This document shows, piece after piece, positions 16,847-24,758 of a stretch of DNA of 64,000 nt; within the stretch, counting starts at the first letter, position 1, and every line of letters starts with the position of its first letter. The notes beneath the pieces were generated by a model. The model saw only the letters and a list, made by a program, of their open reading frames with translations. It searched no databases and was not told the DNA's origin. The position numbers were made by a program, and so were the translations under genes. The stretch comes from Rhizobium mongolense USDA 1844 (GTDB taxonomy: Bacteria; Pseudomonadota; Alphaproteobacteria; Rhizobiales; Rhizobiaceae): assembly GCF_000419765.1 (NCBI RefSeq), contig NZ_ATTQ01000017.1, positions 62,001 through 126,000 on the forward strand, read 5' to 3'.

Positions 16847-17605
16847 GTGAAGCATATTTACGCGATCGGCATTGGCACCGGAAACCCGGAGCACATGACC
16901 ATTCAGGCGATCAACGCCATGAATGGCGCAGATTTACTCTTCATTCCCACAAAGGGTGCACAGAAAGAAGAGCTTGCAGATGTCCGCCGCGAAATCTGTG
17001 AGCGGTATCTCAAGCAGGCGGATGGCAAGATCATCGAATTTGCGGTGCCTCTTCGTGAGACGAAGGAGCGCAGCTATGGCCAAAGCGTCGATGAATGGCA
17101 CGCCGCGATTGCTGCCACCTATCGTCAGCTGATCAGCGAGTTGCCTGAAAACGGCACGGCTGCTTTCCTCGTATGGGGCGATCCGAGCCTTTACGACAGC
17201 ACGTTGCGCATCCTGGAACGGGTGCGGGATAACGTGGCATTCGATCTCACCGTCATCCCGGGCATTACCAGCATCCAGGCGCTTGCAGCCAGCCACCGCA
17301 TCCCTGTCAGTCTCGTCGGCAAGCCGGTGGAGATTACGACCGGCCGAAGGCTTGCCGAAGAGGGGCTTAAGACGGAAAGTACGGTTGTAATGCTCGACGG
17401 CATCCAGGCGTTTACGAAGATCGACGACCCGGATACGGAGATCTTCTGGGGAGCCTATCTTGGCACGCAGGACGAAATCATCCGTGCCGGGCGGCTCGGC
17501 GACGTCGCCGATGACATCGTAAGGACCCGGGCCCAAGCGCGCGAACGGCACGGTTGGATCATGGATATCTACCTGCTGCGCAAAGGTCGCGACTTTCAGG
17601 ATTAG
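16847..17605 (+). CDS. cobF: Precorrin-6A synthase (deacetylating), CobF
   Basis: Methylates C1 of precorrin-5 with loss of acetate in the aerobic cobalamin pathway, using S-adenosylmethionine. The 252-residue protein has the precorrin methyltransferase fold: IYAIGIGTGNPEHMTIQA at the N-terminus (glycine-rich SAM loop), FLVWGDPSLYDST near residue 107 (the G.P..Y.S motif), and VIPGITSIQALAASHRIP near 135. CobF is specific to the oxygen-dependent route, which fits an aerobic alphaproteobacterium. The start is a GTG at 16847 with AAGGAGG upstream. It begins the cob cluster. Confidence 0.95.
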   Translation: MKHIYAIGIGTGNPEHMTIQAINAMNGADLLFIPTKGAQKEELADVRREICERYLKQADGKIIEFAVPLRETKERSYGQSVDEWHAAIAATYRQLISELPENGTAAFLVWGDPSLYDSTLRILERVRDNVAFDLTVIPGITSIQALAASHRIPVSLVGKPVEITTGRRLAEEGLKTESTVVMLDGIQAFTKIDDPDTEIFWGAYLGTQDEIIRAGRLGDVADDIVRTRAQARERHGWIMDIYLLRKGRDFQD

Positions 17606-17676
17606 TCCAGAGGATTGGTCCGGCCGCTTTGCCGCAAGGGTGCCGCCCCGTAAAGGCATGGATGAAAGGACGAGCC

Positions 17677-19041
17677 ATGGGCCTTGCCGGCGAAAGAGAG
17701 ATCGACATGGAAGGGCGCGCCATTGGTGCACCAGGTTTGCGCCGAGGCGCCTGTCCGACACTTGCTGCGCCCATGGCGACCGGCGACGGCCTTCTCGTAC
17801 GGTTGCGGCCGGCCGGCGGCGCGCTAACGCCTTCGCAATTGAATATGCTTGCAGCCTCCGCAACGGCATACGGCAATGGCGTTCTGGAAATTTCTGCGCG
17901 GGGAAGTCTGCAAGTCCGCGGCCTGCGGCCGGAAACTGTCGGGCGGCTCGCCACTGATGTTGATGCGGCTGGGATCCTTGTTCCGGCGGGTCCGCCGATC
18001 GAGCTATCGCCGCTGCATGGCATCGATCCGGGTGAGATAGGAAGTGCCGCCGCGATCGAAGCCCGGTTGCGAGATGAGCTCAAGATCGCGCTGTCTTCAC
18101 CACTTTTGGCCCCAAAGCTCTCCATCATCGTCGACGGTGGAGGACGTTTCGGTCTATCCGGTCTTTCGGCCGATATCCGCGTTGCCGCTCTGGACGAAGG
18201 CCGATGGCTGGTCGCGATAAACGGCGATGCAAAAACGGCAAAACCGGTTTGTATCGGTTCAGCGGATGACGCCGCCCGGGCGGTCGGGCAATTGCTAGCG
18301 ATGCTCATGGAAATTGGCAAGAATTCTCGAACGCGCGACATTGGACCGCTTGCATTGCGCGACGTATTTCCAGCAATGGAAGCGCACTTTGCCACAGGGC
18401 CACATTCGGAAATGCCGAGGCCCGGCCTTCATCAGCTTTCCGATCACAGCACGGTTCTTGGCCTCAGACCGCGTTTCGGCCAGATGAAGGCAAACGACCT
18501 GTCAAGATTTCTGGGAGAAACCGAGCGCCTCGGTGCAGCGCAAATTCGCCTGGCCCCGGGCCGCCAGTTCTTCGTGACGGGCTGCAGCACAGAGGAGGCA
18601 AAGGCGTTGCAGACAGCTGCAAAGAGGTATGGCTTTAGCTCCGATCCAAATGATCCATCTGCAAATATTGCCGCTTGCGCCGGGGCAGGCGCCTGCGCCT
18701 CGGGCTTTTATGAAACGAGGATGCGGGCACAGCATTTACTGCGGCATTCACCGGTTCTTTTCGATGGATCGCTGACGTTTCATCTCTCGGGTTGTTCCAA
18801 GGGATGCGCCCATCCGCGACCGGCGCTGGCGCTGACTGGAATGGCGAGCGGTTATGGTATTGTGTTGAGCGGATATGCAGGCGACAGCCCCGATGCAACG
18901 ATTGCTGGCGGCGAGATCGATTTCGCTATAGAGAAGCTCGCCCGGCTTGTCGGGAAGAACAAGAGCGCTGATGAATCGGCTGCTGCCTGCCTGACGCGGC
19001 TCGGCCCCCAGACGATCGTGAAGGCGCTGAAACAGGAATAG
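17677..19041 (+). CDS. cobG: Precorrin-3B synthase, CobG
   Basis: Oxygen-dependent monooxygenase that converts precorrin-3A to precorrin-3B, so it defines the aerobic route. The 454-residue protein belongs to the siroheme/4Fe-4S sulfite/nitrite reductase family: ferredoxin-like repeats around residues 20-130 and 235-330, then the cluster cysteines as C-X5-C in AACAGAGACASG (near 336) and C-X3-C in SGCSKGCAHP (near 374). I place the start at ATG 17677, with AAAGGA at good spacing; ATG 17662 is an alternative. It is 71 bp after cobF and 2 bp before cobH. Confidence 0.94.
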   Translation: MGLAGEREIDMEGRAIGAPGLRRGACPTLAAPMATGDGLLVRLRPAGGALTPSQLNMLAASATAYGNGVLEISARGSLQVRGLRPETVGRLATDVDAAGILVPAGPPIELSPLHGIDPGEIGSAAAIEARLRDELKIALSSPLLAPKLSIIVDGGGRFGLSGLSADIRVAALDEGRWLVAINGDAKTAKPVCIGSADDAARAVGQLLAMLMEIGKNSRTRDIGPLALRDVFPAMEAHFATGPHSEMPRPGLHQLSDHSTVLGLRPRFGQMKANDLSRFLGETERLGAAQIRLAPGRQFFVTGCSTEEAKALQTAAKRYGFSSDPNDPSANIAACAGAGACASGFYETRMRAQHLLRHSPVLFDGSLTFHLSGCSKGCAHPRPALALTGMASGYGIVLSGYAGDSPDATIAGGEIDFAIEKLARLVGKNKSADESAAACLTRLGPQTIVKALKQE

Positions 19042-19043
19042 GT

Positions 19044-19676
19044 ATGCCAGATTACGACTATATCCGCAGCGGCGAGGCGATCTACGAGCGCTCCTTTGCG
19101 ATTATCCGCGGCGAAGCGGACCTCTCGCGCTTTTCGCCGGAAGAGGCCGAGATTGCCGTGCGCATGATCCATGCCTGCGGGCTGGTCGAAGCCGCCACAC
19201 ATTTCGACTTCTCGCCACATTTCGTCTCTGCAGCGCGCGGCGCGCTCAAAAAAGGCGCACCGATTTTCTGCGACGCGGAAATGGTGGCTCATGGCATCAC
19301 ACGCGCCAGGCTGCCAGAAAAGAACGACGTGATCTGCACTCTGCGCGACCCGCGCACCCCGGAAATGGCAGCAGCAAGCGGCAACACACGTTCGGCGGCG
19401 GCCATCGACCTTTGGGTCGATCGTCTGGCCGGCAGCGTTGTCGCGATAGGCAATGCTCCAACCGCACTCTTCCACCTTCTTGAACTGCTGCGCGGCGGTG
19501 CACCGAAGCCGGCTGCCATCATCGGTATGCCGGTCGGCTTCGTCGGTGCGGCAGAATCCAAGGACGCGTTGGCGGAAAATTCTTATGGCGTGCCCTTTGC
19601 GATCGTTCGTGGCCGCCTGGGCGGCAGTGCGATGACGGCGGCCGCAATCAACGCGCTGGCGAGGTCGGGACTATGA
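19044..19676 (+). CDS. cobH: Precorrin-8X methylmutase, CobH
   Basis: Moves the C11 methyl group to C12 to give hydrogenobyrinic acid. The 210-residue protein matches CobH/CbiC in length, and shows SFAIIRGEADLSRFSPEEAE near the N-terminus, RMIHACGLVEAATHF with the conserved catalytic histidine near residue 43, IFCDAEMVAHGITRARLP, and AIGNAPTALFHLLELL and IGMPVGFVGAAESKDAL towards the C-terminus. It follows cobG by two bases and overlaps cobI by four (ATGA), so translation is probably coupled. Cytoplasmic. Confidence 0.95.
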   Translation: MPDYDYIRSGEAIYERSFAIIRGEADLSRFSPEEAEIAVRMIHACGLVEAATHFDFSPHFVSAARGALKKGAPIFCDAEMVAHGITRARLPEKNDVICTLRDPRTPEMAAASGNTRSAAAIDLWVDRLAGSVVAIGNAPTALFHLLELLRGGAPKPAAIIGMPVGFVGAAESKDALAENSYGVPFAIVRGRLGGSAMTAAAINALARSGL

Positions 19677-20404
19677 GCAGACCCAGCCGTCTGATCGGCG
19701 TCGGCACGGGTCCAGGCGACCCGGATCTGCTGACCATCAAGGCAAAGAAGGCGATTGAAGCTGCTGACGTCATTGCCTATTTCGCCAAACAGGGCAGGGC
19801 CGGCAACGGCCGGGGGGTCGTCCAGCACCTGATCAGTCCGGAGACAGAACTGCTGCCGCTCTATTATCCGGTTACCACTGAAATCGAAAAGAGCGAAGCG
19901 CTCTATCAAAGCCAGATCACCGCCTTTTACGATGATTCTGCAGGCATGGTCGCAGCCTACCTCGATGCCGGAAAAACCGTTGCGGTCCTCAGCGAAGGCG
20001 ATCCGATGTTCTACGGATCTTATATGCACTTGCATGTGCGCCTCGCCGATCGCTATCCGACCGAGGTGATCCCGGGCATCAGCGCCATGTCCGGTTGCTG
20101 GTCGCTTGCCGGCATGCCGATCGTCCAAGGTGACGATGTGCTTTCCGTGCTGCCGGGCACCATGGCGGAAGCGGAACTGACGCGGCGGCTTGGCGATACC
20201 CAGGCAGCCGTCATTATGAAGGTCGGCCGCAATCTTCCGAAGATCCGCCGCGCTCTTGAAGCGGCAGGGCGTCTCGGTCAAGCCGTCTATGTCGAGCGTG
20301 GGACGATGGCGAATGCCGCCATGGTGAAGCTTGCGGAACGGCCCGAGGGTGACGCGCCGTATTTCTCGCTGGTGCTGGTACCAGGCTGGGAGGCAAACCG
20401 ATGA
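19673..20404 (+). CDS. cobI: Precorrin-2 C20-methyltransferase, CobI
   Basis: SAM-dependent methylation of precorrin-2 at C20, giving precorrin-3A. The 243-residue protein has the methyltransferase signatures LIGVGTGPGDPDLLTIKAKK at residues 6-25, AVLSEGDPMFYGSYMHL near 103, and VIPGISAMSGCWSLAGMP near 125. It overlaps cobH and cobJ by four bases each, as expected of a tightly coupled operon. The C-terminus resembles typical CobI (ERGTMANAAMVKLAE). Confidence 0.95.
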   Translation: MSRPSRLIGVGTGPGDPDLLTIKAKKAIEAADVIAYFAKQGRAGNGRGVVQHLISPETELLPLYYPVTTEIEKSEALYQSQITAFYDDSAGMVAAYLDAGKTVAVLSEGDPMFYGSYMHLHVRLADRYPTEVIPGISAMSGCWSLAGMPIVQGDDVLSVLPGTMAEAELTRRLGDTQAAVIMKVGRNLPKIRRALEAAGRLGQAVYVERGTMANAAMVKLAERPEGDAPYFSLVLVPGWEANR

Positions 20405-21165
20405 GTGGAATCCTGTTTGTCATTGGCACCGGTCCTGGCAACCCAGAGCAGATGACGCCGGAAGCGCATTCAGCTGTTTCGGCATCGACCGATTTCTTCG
20501 GCTATGGTCCCTATCTCGACCGGCTGCAACTCGGCGCCCATCAAAACCGTCATCCCTCCGACAATCGCGAGGAGATGAGGCGCGCAGGGGATGCTTTGAC
20601 GATGGCGGCAGGCGGCCGCAAGGTCTGTATCGTCTCCGGCGGCGATCCCGGTGTTTTCGCCATGGCCGCGGCAGTCTGCGAGGCGATCGACACAGGTCCG
20701 GCGGAGTGGCGTTCCGTCGAGCTGGTGGTCGTTCCGGGCATTACCGCAATGCTTGCGGTTGCAGCGCGTGTCGGCGCCCCGCTCGGCCACGATTTCTGCG
20801 CGATCTCGCTTTCGGATAACCTCAAATCCTGGGAGATCATCGAAAAGCGCCTGACGTTGGCTGCAAAGGCGGGCTTCGTGATTGCCCTTTACAATCCAAT
20901 CAGCAAAGCGCGGCCCTGGCAGCTCGGCAAGGCCTTTGAACTGCTGCGCGCACATCTGCCGCGGCAGACACCGGTGATCTTCGGCCGCGCCGCCGGACGT
21001 CCCGATGAGCGGATCATCATTCAGCCGCTCGGTGACGCCCACGCTTCCGTTGCGGATATGGCGACCTGCATCATCATCGGGTCGCCGGAAACACGGATTA
21101 TTTCGGGCGGCGGCAGGCCCGAACTCGTCTATACCCCCCGTTCCATGGCGGGAGGAAACAAGTGA
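20401..21165 (+). CDS. cobJ: Precorrin-3B C17-methyltransferase, CobJ
   Basis: Methylates precorrin-3B at C17 and drives ring contraction to precorrin-4. The 254-residue protein shows FVIGTGPGNPEQMTPEA at the N-terminus, VCIVSGGDPGVFAMA near residue 78, VVPGITAMLAVAARVGAPLGHDFC near 112, and IALYNPISKARPWQL near 160, all CobJ/CbiH features. The start overlaps the end of cobI. Its last 37 bases overlap the 3' end of the oppositely oriented cobK, so the two transcripts run into each other. Confidence 0.95.
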   Translation: MSGILFVIGTGPGNPEQMTPEAHSAVSASTDFFGYGPYLDRLQLGAHQNRHPSDNREEMRRAGDALTMAAGGRKVCIVSGGDPGVFAMAAAVCEAIDTGPAEWRSVELVVVPGITAMLAVAARVGAPLGHDFCAISLSDNLKSWEIIEKRLTLAAKAGFVIALYNPISKARPWQLGKAFELLRAHLPRQTPVIFGRAAGRPDERIIIQPLGDAHASVADMATCIIIGSPETRIISGGGRPELVYTPRSMAGGNK

Positions 21166-21899
21166 CCGATCGCGCCGAGCGCTTCCTCGACGGTTTCCAC
21201 CGCTCTCATGGCAGGCGCGGGCGCACGGGCGATCATGAAGACTTCAATGCCGAGGTGGCGAGCCGCCTCGATTTTCGCGTAGGTCGCCCAGCCGCCGCTA
21301 TTTTTGGCAACGATCGCATCGATGCGGTGAGAGGCAAGAAGCGCGGCCTCGCCATCCACATCGAAGGGGCCGCGATCGAGAATATATTCGACGTTCGCAA
21401 TATTGAGCGGCGGGGTGACGGGGTCGACGCTGCGAACAAGATAGAAATGATGTGCCGCCGCCTCGGCACAGTGCGCCTCCTGACGCCCGATCGCCAGGAA
21501 GACGCGGCGGGCGGCAGGCCCAAGCGCGGCGATTGCCAGCGGGATGTTTCTGCTCGCGGTCCATCTGTCGCCCGGCCGCTCGATCCATTCGGGCCGGCGA
21601 AGGGCAAGGGCCGCAATTCCGGAAAGTCGTGCTGCGGCGAAGGCATTGGCGGAGATGCGGGCGGCAAAGGGATGTGTCGCATCGACGAGAAGGTCAAATC
21701 CTCCGTCGCGCAGGAAAGAAGCAAGGCTCTCCGCTCCGCCGAAACCACCAGTGCGAACGGGAACAGGCTGGATGGACGGTTTTTCTGTGCGGCCCGCCAA
21801 AGACAGCAGGATGTCAAAACCGGCCTTCTTGGAGAGCATCTGCGCCAAAGCACGCGCTTCGCTCGTTCCGCCCAGTATCAGCACGCGGATTTTTGCCAT
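21129..21899 (-). CDS. cobK: Precorrin-6A reductase, CobK
   Basis: NADPH-dependent reduction of precorrin-6A to precorrin-6B. The 256-residue protein starts with the Rossmann-like IRVLILGGTSEARALAQML, and carries LLVDATHPFAARISANA near residue 75 (conserved DATHP.A), WTASRNIPLAIAALG, FLAIGRQEAH and IVAKNSGGWATYAKIEAAR near 205, all CobK features. It is the only gene of the cluster on the minus strand. Its ATG (21899-21897) shares two bases with the cobL ATG (21898-21900), and its 3' end overlaps cobJ. No clear ribosome site precedes it. Confidence 0.94.
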   Translation of the reverse strand: MAKIRVLILGGTSEARALAQMLSKKAGFDILLSLAGRTEKPSIQPVPVRTGGFGGAESLASFLRDGGFDLLVDATHPFAARISANAFAAARLSGIAALALRRPEWIERPGDRWTASRNIPLAIAALGPAARRVFLAIGRQEAHCAEAAAHHFYLVRSVDPVTPPLNIANVEYILDRGPFDVDGEAALLASHRIDAIVAKNSGGWATYAKIEAARHLGIEVFMIARAPAPAMRAVETVEEALGAIGHLFPPAMERGV

Positions 21900-23130
21900 G
21901 TCTGATATGCCTAGCCACACCCCGAAACCCTGGCTAACCATTATCGGTATCGGCGAGGATGGTCCAGAAGGACTTGGCGATCACGCCAAGCGGCTGATCC
22001 TGGCCGCACCCGCCGTCTTCGGCGGCGAACGGCACCATGCGCTGATGGATAATCTGATTGCGGGCGAGCGGCTCGTCTGGCAAAGCCCCTTTGAGAAGTC
22101 GATCGACGCGATCCTTAGGCGGCGAGGCACACCGGTCGTCGTACTCGCTTCCGGCGACCCATTTCTATTTGGTGTCGGCGCGACACTCTCTCGGCACGTG
22201 AATGCCGAGGAGATGCGCACCATTCCAGCTCCGTCGGCCTTCAGCATGGCCGCGTCCCGTCTCGGCTGGCCCTTGCAGGAAACCGCCTGCCTTTCGCTTC
22301 ATGGCCGTTCCATCCATCTCATTCGCCCGCATCTGCATTCCGGACGGCGCATTATTGCGCTGACTTCCGACGGGAAGGGGCCCGGGGATCTGGCTGTGCT
22401 TTTGTCAAACAGCGGCTTCGGCCATTCCCGCATAACTGTTCTGGAGGCGCTCGGCGGCGCACGCGAGCGGATCCTCAGCACGTCTGCAGAAGACTTCCAG
22501 TTTAGAGATATCGACCCTCTCAATGTCTGCGCCGTCGAGGTCAAGGCAGGAATAGAAGCTCGCGTCCTGCCTTTTGCCACCGGCCTGGACGACGAACTTT
22601 TTGAACATGACGGGCAGATCACCAAGCGTGAAATCCGCGCTCTGACGCTATCGGCACTTGCGCCGCGCCATGGGGAACTGCTGTGGGATATCGGGGCCGG
22701 CTCGGGTTCGATCGGCATCGAGTGGATGCTCTGCGACCCATCACTAAAGACGGTCGCCATCGAGCAATCGCCAGATCGCGTCAGCCGGATTGCGCGCAAT
22801 GCTTCTGCGCTGGGCGTGCCGGGCCTTGCCGTTGTCGAGGGAACAGCCCCTGCGGCTTTCAGCGGATTGCCGGAACCTGACGCCATATTTGTCGGCGGAG
22901 GCGGCAGCGAGCCGGGCGTCATGGATGCCGCAATCGTCTCGCTCAAAAGCGGCGGGCGCCTTGTCGCCAACGCAGTGACACTGGAAATGGAGGCCGTGCT
23001 GCTCGCCGAACAAGCCAGGCGCGGCGGCTTTCTGACAAGGATCGAGATTTCGCGAGCCAGCCCCCTCGGCGCGATGAGCGGCTGGCGCCCGGCAATGCCC
23101 GTGGTGCAATGGCGCTGGATCAAGGACTAA
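21898..23130 (+). CDS. cobL: Precorrin-6Y C5,15-methyltransferase (decarboxylating), CobL
   Basis: A 410-residue fusion of two methyltransferases. The N-terminal half (CbiE-like; TIIGIGEDGPEGLGDHAKRL, VVVLASGDPFLFGVGATL near 83, IPAPSAFSMAASRLGWP) methylates C5. The C-terminal half (CbiT-like; LLWDIGAGSGSIGIEWML near residue 263, a class I SAM site) methylates C15 and decarboxylates the acetate arm. Length agrees with fused CobL. I take the ATG at 21898, although the ribosome site is weak and ATG 21907 is possible. cobM follows after two bases. Confidence 0.95.
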   Translation: MSDMPSHTPKPWLTIIGIGEDGPEGLGDHAKRLILAAPAVFGGERHHALMDNLIAGERLVWQSPFEKSIDAILRRRGTPVVVLASGDPFLFGVGATLSRHVNAEEMRTIPAPSAFSMAASRLGWPLQETACLSLHGRSIHLIRPHLHSGRRIIALTSDGKGPGDLAVLLSNSGFGHSRITVLEALGGARERILSTSAEDFQFRDIDPLNVCAVEVKAGIEARVLPFATGLDDELFEHDGQITKREIRALTLSALAPRHGELLWDIGAGSGSIGIEWMLCDPSLKTVAIEQSPDRVSRIARNASALGVPGLAVVEGTAPAAFSGLPEPDAIFVGGGGSEPGVMDAAIVSLKSGGRLVANAVTLEMEAVLLAEQARRGGFLTRIEISRASPLGAMSGWRPAMPVVQWRWIKD

Positions 23131-23132
23131 AA

Positions 23133-23891
23133 ATGACGGTTCACTTCATCGGAGCAGGCCCAGGTGCAGCCGATCTCATCACCGTTCGCGGCCGCGACCT
23201 CATCGGCAGATGCCAGGTATGCCTTTATGCCGGATCGATCGTATCCCCGGAACTTCTCAAATACTGCCCGCCGGATGCGCGCATCATCGATACCGCGCCG
23301 ATGTCGCTCGATGAGATCGAGGCGGAATATCTGCGTGCGGCCAACGCAGGAGAGGATGTGGCTCGTCTGCACTCCGGCGATCTTTCCGTCTGGAGCGCTG
23401 TTGCTGAGCAGGTTCGGCGCCTTGACAAGCATGGCATCGCCTACACGATGACACCGGGCGTTCCGGCCTTTGCGGCTGCGGCCTCCGCACTTGGCCGGGA
23501 ACTGACAATTCCGGCCGTTGCCCAGAGCCTGGTGCTGACCCGCGTCTCGGGCCGCGCTTCGCCGATGCCGAATGAGGAAACGCTTGCCAGGTTTGGCGCG
23601 ACGGGTTCGACGCTTGCAATCCATCTGGCAATTCATGCACTCAGCCAGGTCGTTCAAGAACTGACACCGCTTTATGGCGCTGATTGTCCTGTTGCGATCG
23701 TCGTCAAAGCCTCCTGGCCGGACGAGCGCGTCCTGCATGGCACGCTTGCTGACATCGAGGCGAGGGTCGCCCTCGAACCGATCGAGCGCACGGCGATCAT
23801 CTTCGTCGGTCGAACGCTTGCTGCCCGCGATTTTCGCGAAAGCGCCCTTTACGACGCCGCCTACCAGCGGCGGTTCAGGGGCAGGCAATAG
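23133..23891 (+). CDS. cobM: Precorrin-4 C11-methyltransferase, CobM
   Basis: SAM-dependent methylation of precorrin-4 at C11. The 252-residue protein has HFIGAGPGAADLITVRGRDL at the N-terminus, VARLHSGDLSVWSAVAEQ near residue 80, TMTPGVPAFAAAASALGRELT near 110, and VVKASWPDERVLHGTL near 195, the usual CobM/CbiF blocks. The start at ATG 23133 lies two bases after the cobL stop; an earlier in-frame ATG overlaps cobL. It is the last gene of the rightward cob unit and ends at a strong hairpin, facing the hut operon. Confidence 0.95.
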   Translation: MTVHFIGAGPGAADLITVRGRDLIGRCQVCLYAGSIVSPELLKYCPPDARIIDTAPMSLDEIEAEYLRAANAGEDVARLHSGDLSVWSAVAEQVRRLDKHGIAYTMTPGVPAFAAAASALGRELTIPAVAQSLVLTRVSGRASPMPNEETLARFGATGSTLAIHLAIHALSQVVQELTPLYGADCPVAIVVKASWPDERVLHGTLADIEARVALEPIERTAIIFVGRTLAARDFRESALYDAAYQRRFRGRQ

Positions 23892-23912
23892 CGAGCCGGA
23901 ACGCCGGCTCGC
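23891..23912. terminator. Perfect hairpin at the cobM stop, possible terminator
   Basis: Nine-base arms GCGAGCCGG and CCGGCTCGC with a four-base loop begin at the last base of the cobM stop. No T-run follows on either strand, so termination is likely but not certain; a REP-like element is the alternative. The remaining bases to 24179 between the convergent cob and hut units hold no gene that I can support. Confidence 0.45.
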
Positions 23913-24179
23913 CATCCACGCTCCAGCCGACAGATAGTCCATGCTCGCCTTCAAGGCAGCAGGTTCTGTCGGACCATGCACTTCGGCTGCGAAACGCTCG
24001 AAGGAGAAGGGAACCTTTTGTCGTCTGCCTGCAAGCGCGCGCATCTGCCCGGCATGCGGTCGGAGGCGTCGACGAGAAGACGGTGCGGACCGCGCATGAG
24101 CCTTGCGGCTGTGAGTGTCTCGACCACCTCGAAAGCTGGCGCATTTGTCTATACAAAATGCGAGGAGATCGTCGTGGTT

Positions 24180-24755
24180 TCAGATGGCTGTGATGCTGAT
24201 CAAATAGCAGGTGGCGGCACCAGCAAGTGTCAAAGCGGCGCGGCAATGAGCCTCGATCATCAATACGTCGCCGGCATAAATCATGCCGTTTTCTTCGGCC
24301 AACTCGAATGATGCTTCGCCTTCGTGACACAGGACAAGCGATATTGCGGCCGGTAGAGAGCCGCTCCAACTCCGCTCGATATGCAGCCTCTCGACCTTAT
24401 GCATAAAGGCGTCGCGCCGCGTCATGACATTGAGGTCGGTGATCGGCCCCGCCATAAGCTGTGCCGTCACGGCAATGTCGGCTGCAAAAGCAAATGGCGG
24501 GCTCTGCTGCGCCAAGTCCACAGGCTCATGCCCGTCGATCTCCAGCGTCATGCCACTGCCGGACAGGATTGAAAGTGTGCGGTCGATGCCGGGAAAGATC
24601 GAAAACGGTCCATCGAAAGCAACCGTGGCCATGCTGATCCGCCAGTCGAAATCGCCGAGGGTTGCACCTTCGGGCGAAACGGCCACCTCCACTGTCTCGC
24701 CGCCGCCGTTCTTCCACGGCATGCGCCGGTGATTGGCCGCGCGAAGGATCTGCAT
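24180..24755 (-). CDS. hutD: HutD family protein of histidine utilisation
   Basis: A 191-residue cupin-like protein. HutD is found with hut genes in many bacteria; in pseudomonads it affects fitness on histidine, perhaps by limiting operon over-expression, but has no assigned reaction. Here the N-terminal RRMPWKNGGGETVEVAVSP (about residues 10-28) and the segment DWRISMATVAFDGPFSIFPGIDRTLSILSG match the family. It starts three bases after the hutU stop and ends the leftward hutIHUD operon. Confidence 0.9.
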   Translation of the reverse strand: MQILRAANHRRMPWKNGGGETVEVAVSPEGATLGDFDWRISMATVAFDGPFSIFPGIDRTLSILSGSGMTLEIDGHEPVDLAQQSPPFAFAADIAVTAQLMAGPITDLNVMTRRDAFMHKVERLHIERSWSGSLPAAISLVLCHEGEASFELAEENGMIYAGDVLMIEAHCRAALTLAGAATCYLISITAI

Positions 24756-24758
24756 GGT

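Noticed and set aside
23892..24179. A gene between cobM and hutD, such as cobE
   Set aside because: Frames there are short, change phase and lack CobE features; I treat it as intergenic.
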